The notes beneath the pieces are model-generated. The model was given only the letters and a program-made list of their open reading frames with translations, had not been told where the DNA came from and searched no databases. Made by a program: the position numbers and the translations under genes. 64,000 bases of DNA from Collinsella sp. MSK.8.10 (GTDB taxonomy: Bacteria > Actinomycetota > Coriobacteriia > Coriobacteriales > Coriobacteriaceae). Below, in pieces: positions 1-7,839 of the stretch. The first letter of the stretch is position 1. Each line of letters begins with the position of its first letter. The stretch covers positions 1-64,000 of the forward strand of contig NZ_JAHPYF010000003.1 in assembly GCF_019041915.1 (NCBI RefSeq), read 5' to 3'.

Positions 1-55
1 GAGCACAACCTTGCCAAGGTTGGGGTCGCGGGTTCGAGCCCCGTTGTCCGCTCCA
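1..55 (+). tRNA. tRNA-Gly(GCC), 3' part
   Basis: The sequence from the window start to the CCA end matches the complete tRNA-Gly at 2100-2175 except for one base in the T-loop. The anticodon loop TTGCCAA gives GCC. The 5' acceptor and D-arm lie outside the window. Confidence 0.95.
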
Positions 56-63
56 AACGTAAC

Positions 64-93
64 AGCCCGGCTACTACGGTAGCCGGGCTTTTT
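64..93 (+). terminator. intrinsic terminator after tRNA-Gly
   Basis: An 11-bp perfect stem (AGCCCGGCTAC / GTAGCCGGGCT) with a TACG loop is followed directly by five T. It ends the tRNA transcript before the glucosidase gene. Confidence 0.9.
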
Positions 94-233
94 CGTACCC
101 GTCGCCTGGGCTCGAACCCGCGAGGGAGCGATCGTTTTGGGGCGTGGCTGTGGCGTTGTTTGTCGCGAATGTCCGCTTTGGGCGTATCATCGTGGGCATC
201 TCGCATAACCTCGTTGCAAGGGAGATACGCCCC

Positions 234-1967
234 ATGGCTACAGAAAAGTCTTCTTCGCGCTCATGGATGTCCGATGCCGCGATCTATCAGATCTACCCGC
301 GCTCGTTTAAGGATTCGACTGGTTCGGGTCTGGGCGATATCGCGGGCATTACCCAGCAGATGGACTATCTTGAGCGACTGGGTATCGAGGCCATCTGGCT
401 GAGCCCGTTTTACCCTTCGCCTCTTGTCGATGGTGGCTATGATGTGGCGGACTACTGCGATGTCGACCCACGTCTCGGCTCGCTTGACGACTTCGATGAC
501 ATGATCGCTGCGGCTCACGCGCGCGGCATCAAGGTCATCGTCGACATCGTGCCCAACCATTCATCCAACCAGCACCCCTGGTTCAAAGCCGCTCTTGCCG
601 CCGGCCCCGGATCGCCCGAACGCGCCCGTTATATCTTCCGCGATGGTCGCGGCGAGCATGGCGAGCTGCCTCCCACCAATTGGAATGCCAACTTTGGCGG
701 CCCCGCATGGACGCGTGTTGCGGACGGTCAGTGGTATCTGCACATGTTTACGCCCGAGCAGCCGGACTTTGACTGGTCATGCCCTGAGGTTCACGCGCTC
801 TTTTGCGACGTCCTGGCGTTTTGGAGCGATCGAGGCGTCGACGGCTTTCGCATTGATGTGGCGCAGGGTCTCGCCAAGGATCTCGACCGCGATGACCTCG
901 ACCGGTGGCATCTCGCCGAGGGCGATGACATGGTTGACGACGGCACCCATCCGCTGTGGGACCGCAATGAGGTCCACGAGATCTATCGCGAGTGGCGCCG
1001 CGTGTTCGACCGCTATAATCCGCCGCGCAGTGCCGTTGCCGAGGCGTGGGTGCTGCCCGAGCGCCAGTATCTCTACGCGCGTCCCAGCGAGCTTGGCCAG
1101 ACATTCAACTTTGAGTTTGCCAAGGCCACTTGGACCTATGATGACATGCACACTGCAATCGAGAAGGGCTTGAAGGCAGCCGTCGAATCCGATTCCGCCT
1201 CGACCTGGGTACTCTCCAACCACGACGTGCCGCGCGTGGCGACACGCTATGCCCTGCCGCAAATCAAGGCGACGCGCTACCACCAGATTGCGCTCGACTG
1301 GCTCTTGCGCGACGGGTCGTCTTATGACGAGGACCGTGAACTCGGCGAGCGCCGCGCGCGGGCGGCCCTTTTGCTTGAGCTGGCGCTTCCGGGCTCGGCA
1401 TACGTGTATCAGGGTGAGGAGCTCGGCCTTTTTGAGGTGGCTGATATCCCGTGGGCTGCACTCGAAGACCCTACTGCGACCAATACGCACGGACCGAAGC
1501 GTGAGAAGGGGCGCGACGGCTGTCGTGTGCCCCTGCCGTGGGTGGCGGCGGACGATCCCGCGCATGGCGGATCGTTTGGGTTTTCGCCGGCAGACGCCGA
1601 TGCGGCGCCCCATCTGCCGCAGCCTGCATGGTTTTCCGATTATGCTGCCGATAGGGAAGAAGTGGACCCGACATCGATGCTTGCGCTCTATCGTGACGCC
1701 CTCTGGCTGCGGCGCAAGCTGCGCGGGTGCGCCAACGATCTTGCGTGGCTCGATCTTGACGGGCGCACCGGTCTTGCGGATGGTGCCGAGGGCGCTGAGG
1801 GCGGCGTCATCGCCTATCGCCGCGATAACGGCTGGGCGTGTGTGACGAACTTCGGTGCAGCACCCGTGGAGCTGCCGGCGGGCAGGGTCCTGCTCACCTC
1901 ATCACCGCTTGCAGACGGCAGGCTCGCGCAGGACAGCTCTGCCTGGATCATGCTCGGTGAGATGTAG
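234..1967 (+). CDS. GH13 family alpha-glucosidase
   Basis: Intracellular glycoside hydrolase of 577 residues that should release glucose from the non-reducing end of short alpha-glucosides (maltose, isomaltose, sucrose-like). All GH13 regions are present: region I DIVPNH (about 104-109), region II GFRIDVA with nucleophile Asp208, region III with acid/base Glu270 (AEAW), and region IV NHD (329-331). There is no signal peptide, so it acts in the cytosol. The ATG at 234 is preferred over an upstream in-frame ATG at 144 because AAGGGAGA lies 8 bases before it and homology begins there. The gene stands alone between tRNA-Gly genes, with no sugar transporter nearby. The exact substrate (oligo-1,6-glucosidase versus maltase) cannot be told from sequence. 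Confidence 0.9.
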   Translation: MATEKSSSRSWMSDAAIYQIYPRSFKDSTGSGLGDIAGITQQMDYLERLGIEAIWLSPFYPSPLVDGGYDVADYCDVDPRLGSLDDFDDMIAAAHARGIKVIVDIVPNHSSNQHPWFKAALAAGPGSPERARYIFRDGRGEHGELPPTNWNANFGGPAWTRVADGQWYLHMFTPEQPDFDWSCPEVHALFCDVLAFWSDRGVDGFRIDVAQGLAKDLDRDDLDRWHLAEGDDMVDDGTHPLWDRNEVHEIYREWRRVFDRYNPPRSAVAEAWVLPERQYLYARPSELGQTFNFEFAKATWTYDDMHTAIEKGLKAAVESDSASTWVLSNHDVPRVATRYALPQIKATRYHQIALDWLLRDGSSYDEDRELGERRARAALLLELALPGSAYVYQGEELGLFEVADIPWAALEDPTATNTHGPKREKGRDGCRVPLPWVAADDPAHGGSFGFSPADADAAPHLPQPAWFSDYAADREEVDPTSMLALYRDALWLRRKLRGCANDLAWLDLDGRTGLADGAEGAEGGVIAYRRDNGWACVTNFGAAPVELPAGRVLLTSSPLADGRLAQDSSAWIMLGEM

Positions 1968-2058
1968 GGGCATCTCGCTGTGAGCCTGCGTTTGTTCGCG
2001 CCTTTCGTGACGACTGATGCCCTCGCGAGAGCGTCGCAAAACTTTTCAAAAAAAGTTC

Positions 2059-2087
2059 TTGCATAGGATGCGGGCATCACGTAAGAT
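2059..2087 (+). promoter_or_regulatory. tRNA promoter
   Basis: TTGCAT and TAAGAT are separated by exactly 17 bases and lie 12 bases before the first base of tRNA-Gly, the expected position for a sigma-70-type tRNA promoter. It probably drives both tRNA-Gly and tRNA-Val. Confidence 0.75.
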
Positions 2088-2099
2088 TAATCCTCGTAA

Positions 2100-2175
2100 G
2101 CGGACATGGCTCAGTTGGTAGAGCACAACCTTGCCAAGGTTGGGGTCGCGGGTTCGAGTCCCGTTGTCCGCTCCA
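2100..2175 (+). tRNA. tRNA-Gly(GCC)
   Basis: Complete 76-nt cloverleaf. The acceptor GCGGACA pairs with TGTCCGC, the anticodon loop is TTGCCAA (GCC), the T-loop is TTCGAGT, and CCA is encoded. It is a near-identical second copy of the tRNA at the window start. Confidence 0.98.
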
Positions 2176-2178
2176 TTT

Positions 2179-2253
2179 GGGCGTTTAGCTCAGGGGGAGA
2201 GCGCTTCCCTGACACGGAAGAGGTCAGAAGTTCAAATCTTCTAACGCCCACCA
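2179..2253 (+). tRNA. tRNA-Val(GAC)
   Basis: Complete 75-nt cloverleaf. The acceptor GGGCGTT pairs with AACGCCC, the anticodon loop CTGACAC gives GAC, and CCA is encoded. It lies three bases after tRNA-Gly, so the two are co-transcribed. Confidence 0.98.
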
Positions 2254-2261
2254 AATGTTCG

Positions 2262-2293
2262 CAGCTCAGAGGCTATGTCCTCTGAGCTGTTTT
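2262..2293 (+). terminator. intrinsic terminator after tRNA-Val
   Basis: An 11-bp perfect stem (CAGCTCAGAGG / CCTCTGAGCTG) with a 6-base loop is followed by TTTTGTTTT. It closes the two-tRNA transcript. Confidence 0.9.
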
Positions 2294-2478
2294 GTTTTGC
2301 TACCAAGCACGCCGTCAAATATGCCAGCAAATATTGATCCAAGGTCCCCGTAGAGGTGCCGGCAGGTTGCATACGTCCTGGCCGACCGTGACCGCAACAT
2401 GTTGGTCAAGCATAATCTTTTGGATTCTTTTGGCGTGAGCGGCTTGGTTTTGGTAGGATTTGTCAGCGGCTTGACTAA

Positions 2479-2545
2479 GGGGGTTTTATAACTGCCATGC
2501 AGGTAGCCGTGTTGGTAACGTTTTACCGACTTGCCAAGAACCCCT
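2479..2545 (+). other. candidate structured element upstream of nrdD
   Basis: This sits in the 570-base non-coding stretch 2294-2864. A closing stem GGGGTT (2480-2485) / AACCCC (2539-2544) encloses a CTGC-CAT-GCAG hairpin and an 8-bp hairpin GTTGGTAA / TTACCGAC. It matches no riboswitch class that I recognise. It could be a small RNA or simply another palindromic intergenic element. I see no open reading frame with a ribosome binding site in this stretch. Confidence 0.35.
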
Positions 2546-2592
2546 CATAATTAATGCGTCTGCAAAATGACTAATTGCTTTGACCTGCTGAA

Positions 2593-2638
2593 ACACTATA
2601 TGTTGTGTTTGACCTAAAAAAAGAATACAGGATATAGA
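2593..2638 (+). promoter_or_regulatory. nrdD promoter with NrdR box
   Basis: ACACTATATGTTGTGT at 2593-2608 fits the NrdR box consensus (ACAC-W-ATATNTW-GTGT). It abuts a promoter, TTGACC (2609-2614) and TATAGA (2633-2638) with 18-bp spacing. A second, degenerate half-match (ACAGGATATAG) begins at 2627 over the -10. NrdR is the ATP/dATP-sensing repressor of ribonucleotide reductase genes, so nrdD is probably under its control. The transcript would have a leader of about 220 nt; I recognise no known structure in it. Confidence 0.75.
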
Positions 2639-2864
2639 TGCCTCTTTGTCGTATGATAGATGGCGGACAGAGAACGAGGACCTTATTCGCCCCATTTGGA
2701 TGGATCTTCGAGCCCCTTGATTGGCTGCGAGGATTGTCCGCATGAGGGCCTATGGTTTTCGAAAACACAGATTGCGCGACGGCGCCGCAAGACAGGGGCA
2801 AGCCCTGCCGGGCATCGTTTGGCTCTGAAGCGCAATACGATTTCGACGCGAAAGAGGCAAGAGG

Positions 2865-5087
2865 ATGAAGATCATCAAGCGCAGCGGCACCGAGGTTGTC
2901 TTTGACATCGATAAGATTGTCAATGCCATCCGCGCCGCAAACTTGGAGGTCGAGGAGAGCTCTCGTCTTACCGACCGCCAGGTGGTTTACGCGGCACAAA
3001 ACGTCGCCGAGGCATGCGAGAACGCGGGCCACACCGTGTCGGTCGAGGAGATTCAGGATCTGGTCGAGGACGAGATTATGCGTCTCGACTGCTACGAGGT
3101 CGCTCGCCATTACATCATCTATCGCTATGTTCAGAGCCTGAAGCGCCAGAAGAACACGACCGACGACAAGATTCTGTCGCTGATTGAGTGCAACAACGAA
3201 GAGGTCAAGCAGGAGAACTCCAACAAGAACCCGACCGTCAATTCCGTTCAGCGTGACTACATGGCCGGCGAGATCTCCAAGGACCTGACCCAGCGTGTGC
3301 TGCTGCCCCAGGAGATTGTGGATGCTCACAATGAGGGTCTGATTCACTTCCATGATTCGGACTACTTTGCCCAGCACATGCATAACTGCGACCTGGTGAA
3401 CCTGGAGGATATGCTCCAGAACGGTACTGTTATTTCGGGCACGCTGATCGAGAAGCCGCACAGCTTCTCGACTGCCTGCAACATCGCGACGCAGATCATC
3501 GCTCAGGTTGCTTCCTCCCAGTACGGTGGCCAGTCGATTTCGCTGACCCATCTTGCCCCGTTCGTCGAGGTGAGCCGTCAAAAGATTCGCGGCGAGGTCG
3601 CCCGCGAGCTCGAGGAGCTCGGCGTTTCCGCATCTCCCGAAAAGGTCCGCGAGGTTGTTGAGGACCGCCTGCGTGACGAGATCCGTCGCGGCGTTCAGAC
3701 GATTCAGTATCAGGTCGTGACCCTTATGACCACGAATGGCCAGGCGCCGTTCGTGACGGTCTTTATGTATCTCAATGAGGCCCGTACGCCCCAGGAGAAG
3801 CATGACCTTGCCATGATTGTGGAGGAGACGCTTCGTCAGCGCTATGAGGGCGTTAAGAACGAAGCCGGCGTGTGGATCACCCCGGCGTTCCCCAAGCTCA
3901 TCTACGTGCTCGAGGACGATAACGTTCACGAGGATTCCCCGTACTTCTACCTGACTCAGCTGGCTGCGAAGTGCACCGCCAAGCGCATGGTGCCCGACTA
4001 CATCTCCGAGAAGAAGATGCGCGAGCTCAAGCTGTCGAAGGGCGAGACCGCGGGCAACGGCGACTGCTATACCTGCATGGGTTGCCGCAGCTTCCTGACG
4101 CCCGACCGCTCCGGTAACGGATTTAACAACGTGGCCAACGCGCTGAACTATGACCCGAACAAGCCCAAGTACTACGGTCGCTTTAACCAGGGCGTTGTGA
4201 CCATCAACCTGCCCGATGTCGCGCTGAGCTCGCATCAGGACATGGATAAGTTCTGGAAGATCTTCGACGAGCGCCTTGAGCTGTGCCACCGCGCCCTGCT
4301 GTGCCGTCATGAGCGTCTGATGGGTACGCTTTCGGATGCCGCACCGATTCTTTGGCAGTACGGTGCCCTCGCCCGCCTGAAGAAGGGCGAGACGATCGAC
4401 AAGTTGCTCGTGGGCGGTTACTCCACCATTAGTCTGGGTTATGCCGGCCTGTATGAGTGCGTTAAGTACATGACGGGCCACAGCCACACCGAGAAGGAGG
4501 GCACGCCCTTTGCCATGGCCGTCATGCAGCGCATGAACGACAAGTGCGCGGAGTGGAAGGCCGAAAGCGATATTGACTTCTCGCTGTACGGTACCCCGCT
4601 TGAGTCGACGACCTACAAGTTCGCCAAGTGCCTGCAGCGTCGTTTTGGCATCATCCCGGGCGTGACGGACAAGGGCTACATCACCAACAGCTACCACGTC
4701 CACGTGTCCGAGGAGATCGACGCATTCGACAAGCTCAAGTTCGAGGGTATGTTCCAGCAGCTTTCGCCGGGCGGTGCCATCTCCTACGTCGAGGTTCCCA
4801 ACATGCAGGACAACCTCAAGGCTGTCATTCGCGTGATGCAGTACATCTACGACAACATCATGTACGCCGAGCTCAACACCAAGAGCGACTACTGCCAGGT
4901 GTGCGGCTACGACGGTGAGATCAAGATTGTCGAGGATGACGGCAAGCTGGTGTGGGAGTGCCCCAATTGCGGCAATCGTGACCAGGAGAAGATGAATGTC
5001 GCCCGTCGCACGTGCGGTTACATCGGTACCCAGTTCTGGAACCAGGGTCGAACCGAGGAGATCCGCGACCGCGTGCTGCATCTCTAA
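2865..5087 (+). CDS. nrdD: anaerobic (class III) ribonucleoside-triphosphate reductase
   Basis: This 740-residue glycyl-radical enzyme reduces ribonucleoside triphosphates to deoxy forms without oxygen, with formate as the family's usual reductant. An N-terminal ATP-cone (about 1-90) provides allosteric control. The C-terminus has the zinc-binding CxxC pairs (CQVC and CPNC) and the radical site RRTCGYIG with Gly718. Length and motif order are typical and the protein appears complete. The ATG at 2865 follows AAAGAGG with 7-base spacing. The activase NrdG is encoded 430 bases downstream in the same direction, separated by two large palindromes. Control by NrdR is indicated by the upstream box. 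Confidence 0.97.
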   Translation: MKIIKRSGTEVVFDIDKIVNAIRAANLEVEESSRLTDRQVVYAAQNVAEACENAGHTVSVEEIQDLVEDEIMRLDCYEVARHYIIYRYVQSLKRQKNTTDDKILSLIECNNEEVKQENSNKNPTVNSVQRDYMAGEISKDLTQRVLLPQEIVDAHNEGLIHFHDSDYFAQHMHNCDLVNLEDMLQNGTVISGTLIEKPHSFSTACNIATQIIAQVASSQYGGQSISLTHLAPFVEVSRQKIRGEVARELEELGVSASPEKVREVVEDRLRDEIRRGVQTIQYQVVTLMTTNGQAPFVTVFMYLNEARTPQEKHDLAMIVEETLRQRYEGVKNEAGVWITPAFPKLIYVLEDDNVHEDSPYFYLTQLAAKCTAKRMVPDYISEKKMRELKLSKGETAGNGDCYTCMGCRSFLTPDRSGNGFNNVANALNYDPNKPKYYGRFNQGVVTINLPDVALSSHQDMDKFWKIFDERLELCHRALLCRHERLMGTLSDAAPILWQYGALARLKKGETIDKLLVGGYSTISLGYAGLYECVKYMTGHSHTEKEGTPFAMAVMQRMNDKCAEWKAESDIDFSLYGTPLESTTYKFAKCLQRRFGIIPGVTDKGYITNSYHVHVSEEIDAFDKLKFEGMFQQLSPGGAISYVEVPNMQDNLKAVIRVMQYIYDNIMYAELNTKSDYCQVCGYDGEIKIVEDDGKLVWECPNCGNRDQEKMNVARRTCGYIGTQFWNQGRTEEIRDRVLHL

Positions 5088-5098
5088 TACCGCTCCGG

Positions 5099-5237
5099 GG
5101 CTGAACCGAGAGGGCCGCTTGGGCATTTGCTCGCTATTTCGGACAGTCCTGCGCAAGACGAAGGCCACATTAAGTGGCCTTCTTTGCGTGCGGAACTCAT
5201 ATCGAGCAAATGCCCAAGCGGCCCTCTCGGTTCAGCC
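5099..5237. repeat. 139-nt palindromic element with perfect 35-bp arms
   Basis: The arm at 5099-5133 is the exact reverse complement of 5203-5237 (35 of 35). The interior also pairs imperfectly and centres on the 9-bp hairpin GAAGGCCAC / GTGGCCTTC, so the whole segment folds into one long rod. No clear target-site duplication flanks it. It may be a MITE-like or REP-like element that also supplies the nrdD terminator. Confidence 0.85.
5160..5185 (+). terminator. nrdD terminator (core of palindrome)
   Basis: The stem GAAGGCCAC / GTGGCCTTC with an ATTAA loop is followed by TTT. It forms the tip of the large palindrome downstream of nrdD. Confidence 0.7.
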
Positions 5238-5415
5238 AAGTTGACGTAGCTGAGATGCAGCGCGCGGCCTGCTCGCTCCTCGAAGTTCTTAGCGGAAATA
5301 ATTCGAGCTGCAGCTGCGATTTACTTGCGATAGCGGTTGAGCTGCAACAAAGTTTTTATTGGACCTCGAACCCTATACTCGATGTTCGCTTCGTTCATTG
5401 AGTTACCCTTTGCAT

Positions 5416-5499
5416 GAGGCCGGGACATATCGTCCCGCCCGCAGTTTCGCAGGCCGAAGGCCGAGAATGTTTGAGGACGGGATGATATGTCCCGGCCTC
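5416..5499 (+). repeat. long hairpin in the nrdG leader
   Basis: The 22-base arm 5416-5437 (GAGGCCGGGACATATCGTCC...) pairs with 5478-5499. The single difference is a G/A transition that becomes a G-U pair in the plus-strand RNA. The 40-base interior holds a small GGCC-GAA-GGCC hairpin. The right arm ends three bases before the nrdG Shine-Dalgarno GGGAGAG, so the structure could affect nrdG translation or terminate upstream transcripts. No gene is seen in 5238-5415. Confidence 0.75.
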
Positions 5500-5514
5500 C
5501 CGGGAGAGTTACCT

Positions 5515-6096
5515 ATGAACTACGCGAACATTAAGTATTTCGACATTGCTGATGGGGAAGGCGTTCGTACTTCTCTGTTTGTGAGCGGGTGCCGTCGCGG
5601 GTGCAAGAATTGCTTTAACTCCGTCGCGTGGGACTTTGCTGCGGGCGAGCCGTTCGATCGCGCCGTCGAGGACAAAATTATCGAGAGTCTCGATCATCCC
5701 TTTATCGATGGCCTGACGATTCTGGGTGGCGAGCCCATGGAGCCCGAGAATCAGGCGGGGCTTGTTGACTTTATCGAACGCGTGCGTGCGGCCTATCCCG
5801 CGGGGTCGGGCAAGACCATTTGGTGCTTTACCGGCGACGTGCTCGAGGAGCTTATGCCGGGTGGTCGTCACCATACCGAGGCGACGGACCGTATCCTTGC
5901 CTGCCTCGATATGTTGGTGGATGGCCCGTTTGTTCAGGATCTGTACGATATCTCATTGCGTTTTAGGGGCTCGAGCAATCAGCGCGTGATTGATATGAAC
6001 GCCACGCGCGCCCGTGCTGTGCGCGAGGGCGTTGCGCTTTGCGACGCTGTGGAGCTTTGGCGGGACGATCCGGTCTATTCGACCCATACTATGTAG
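5515..6096 (+). CDS. nrdG: anaerobic ribonucleotide reductase activating protein
   Basis: Radical SAM activase of 193 residues that generates the glycyl radical on NrdD. The 4Fe-4S motif is C26-x3-C30-x2-C33 (CRRGCKNC), and GGEP follows near residue 73. The ATG at 5515 follows GGGAGAG with 6-base spacing; in-frame upstream sequence is not conserved and runs through a hairpin. The size is slightly larger than the usual 155-175 residues but all motifs are in place. It lies downstream of nrdD in the same direction and 66 bases before folE. Confidence 0.93.
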   Translation: MNYANIKYFDIADGEGVRTSLFVSGCRRGCKNCFNSVAWDFAAGEPFDRAVEDKIIESLDHPFIDGLTILGGEPMEPENQAGLVDFIERVRAAYPAGSGKTIWCFTGDVLEELMPGGRHHTEATDRILACLDMLVDGPFVQDLYDISLRFRGSSNQRVIDMNATRARAVREGVALCDAVELWRDDPVYSTHTM

Positions 6097-6162
6097 CTTG
6101 TGGCCGATGCCAAAGGGCGTGGTACCATAGCGCGAACGCAAAATCGGAAAAGTGAGGCCCAG

Positions 6163-6720
6163 ATGGTCGATCAGGAAAAAGTCGAGGCCGCCATTAAGCT
6201 GTTGCTTGAGGGCATAGGCGAGGACCCAACTCGTGAGGGCCTGCTGGAGACCCCGGCGCGCGTTGCCCGTATGTATGGTGAGATCGCCGGTGGTATGGAC
6301 CAGAGTGCCGAGGAGCACCTGTCCAAAACCTTTGCCGTCGCTTCGAACGATTTGGTTATCGAGCGCGACATCACGTTTTACTCGCTGTGCGAGCATCATC
6401 TGCTGCCGTTTTACGGCAAGGCTGCCATTGGCTATATCCCCAACGGCCGTGTCGCAGGGCTTTCCAAGCTCGCCCGCACGGTTGAGGTTTATGCCCGCCG
6501 TCTACAGCTGCAGGAGCAGCTGTGTGCGCAGGTTGCCGACGCTCTCATGGATTATCTCGCTCCCCGGGGAGCGATTGTGCTCATGGAAGCCGAGCATATG
6601 TGTATGACCATGCGCGGCGTGCAAAAGCCTGGCACCAAGACCGTGACGCTCGCTCGCCGCGGCGTCTTTGAGACCGATCCCGCGCTCGAGGAGCGTTTCT
6701 TTAGGATGCTGGGACGCTAA
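6163..6720 (+). CDS. folE: GTP cyclohydrolase I
   Basis: It converts GTP to 7,8-dihydroneopterin triphosphate, the first step of folate synthesis, in the cytosol. The 185-residue protein carries the zinc ligands Cys76 and His79 ([10 protein letters not shown]) and Cys147 (EHMCMTMRG), plus the [16 protein letters not shown] segment. The ATG at 6163 follows GTGAGG. It is followed after two bases by the HD-domain gene and then folB, so it heads a small folate block. Confidence 0.96.
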   Translation: MVDQEKVEAAIKLLLEGIGEDPTREGLLETPARVARMYGEIAGGMDQSAEEHLSKTFAVASNDLVIERDITFYSLCEHHLLPFYGKAAIGYIPNGRVAGLSKLARTVEVYARRLQLQEQLCAQVADALMDYLAPRGAIVLMEAEHMCMTMRGVQKPGTKTVTLARRGVFETDPALEERFFRMLGR

Positions 6721-6722
6721 CT

Positions 6723-7304
6723 ATGAGAGTCGTCAACGACTTTGCATCGAAGACCGATGAGGGGACGTCACGTCGCGGCTTTATGGCTTCGGGCTTGGCT
6801 CCCTTTGGTGCCATGCCTCGCATTGATTACATTTGTGCCAACGGGCTGTTCCGGCGGCATCTGGGCAACATTGCGCAGTTGGAATCGGGGCGCATCTTCT
6901 GCCGCCACGGTATTGACCATCTGCTCGATGTCTCTCGCATTATGTGGATCAAGAATCTCGAGGAGCAGCTCGAATTTGACCGCGAGGTCATCTACGCCAC
7001 GGCACTTCTTCACGATATCGGCAAAGATGAACAGTATGAATCGGGTATATCCCATGATGTTGCAAGCGAACGCGTCGCTGATGCGATTCTCGGCGGCATG
7101 CCCGATGACGTGGCGTTTGAGCCGGCCGATGCCGCAGCCATTAAGACGGCCATTCTGGGCCATCGAAAGCTGCGCGTGAACAGCCAACCGCTTGAGCGTC
7201 TGCTCTATGCAGCCGACAAAGCGTCGCGCGCCTGCTTTGCATGCCCCGCGCGCAATGCTTGCAACTGGAGCGATGATAAAAAGAACCTGTCGATTCGCGT
7301 GTAG
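6723..7304 (+). CDS. HD-domain phosphohydrolase of the folate block
   Basis: This 193-residue protein has an HD metal-dependent phosphohydrolase core: His62 and His66 (CRHGIDH), then His97-Asp98 (LLHDIGKD). The C-terminus has an unusual C171-x2-C174-x5-C180 cluster (CFACPARNAC), which could bind metal. The gene starts two bases after the folE stop and precedes folB, so it is almost certainly co-expressed with them. By position it may dephosphorylate dihydroneopterin triphosphate, the step between FolE and FolB; this is inference. The start is uncertain: Met31 (6813) also begins a good domain boundary. Confidence 0.8.
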   Translation: MRVVNDFASKTDEGTSRRGFMASGLAPFGAMPRIDYICANGLFRRHLGNIAQLESGRIFCRHGIDHLLDVSRIMWIKNLEEQLEFDREVIYATALLHDIGKDEQYESGISHDVASERVADAILGGMPDDVAFEPADAAAIKTAILGHRKLRVNSQPLERLLYAADKASRACFACPARNACNWSDDKKNLSIRV

Positions 7305-7347
7305 TTAGTTTGCGCGGTCGGGGTTCTAAACGAAGGAGACGATCGCG

Positions 7348-7833
7348 ATGAGCAACAAGAAACTGCCCGAGAATGCAACCAAGACTGAAGGCGCCGAGCT
7401 CGCCCGCCGTGGAAGGGGCGAAATATCCACCGCAACGGCGGTGCCCCACGTGAGCTATGACGACCTTCGCCATGCCGACCGCATCACCGTTGAAGGTCTT
7501 GAGGTTTTTGCTAACCATGGCGTGTATCCCGAAGAGAACGCGCTGGGCCAGAAGTTCATCGTGTCCTTGGTACTCTATGCCGACCTGCGTGCAGCGGGGG
7601 AGCACGATAACCTGGACGCCTCGATTGACTATGGCTCGGTGTGCCACGATGTCGATGGCTATCTGCGCGAGCATACGTTTAAGCTCATCGAGGCTGCAGC
7701 TGAGGGTGTGGCCTCGATGCTGCTGCGTCGTTACCCCTTGCTGCTTGGCGTGCGCGTTAAGCTCGATAAGCCTTGGGCGCCCGTCGGTCTTCCCCTGGCA
7801 AGCTGCGGTGTCGAGATCGAGCGCGTGCGCTAA
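7348..7833 (+). CDS. folB: dihydroneopterin aldolase
   Basis: It cleaves 7,8-dihydroneopterin to 6-hydroxymethyl-dihydropterin and glycolaldehyde in folate synthesis. The FolB fold starts at about residue 46 (DRITVEGLEVFANHGVYPEE) and runs to the end, with the usual tail Lys-Pro (LDKPWAP). The 161-residue protein has about 40 extra N-terminal residues compared with the 120-residue family norm. The ATG at 7348 has AAGGAG 9 bases upstream, supporting the long start. FolP and FolK are not in the window. It converges on the next gene with a 6-base gap. Confidence 0.92.
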   Translation: MSNKKLPENATKTEGAELARRGRGEISTATAVPHVSYDDLRHADRITVEGLEVFANHGVYPEENALGQKFIVSLVLYADLRAAGEHDNLDASIDYGSVCHDVDGYLREHTFKLIEAAAEGVASMLLRRYPLLLGVRVKLDKPWAPVGLPLASCGVEIERVR

Positions 7834-7839
7834 CCGGTT

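Noticed and set aside
2571..5168. An 865-codon open frame on the minus strand opposite nrdD
   Set aside because: It is the mirror of nrdD codon bias. It has no ribosome binding site and low-complexity Leu/Val/His composition, and nrdD on the plus strand is certain.
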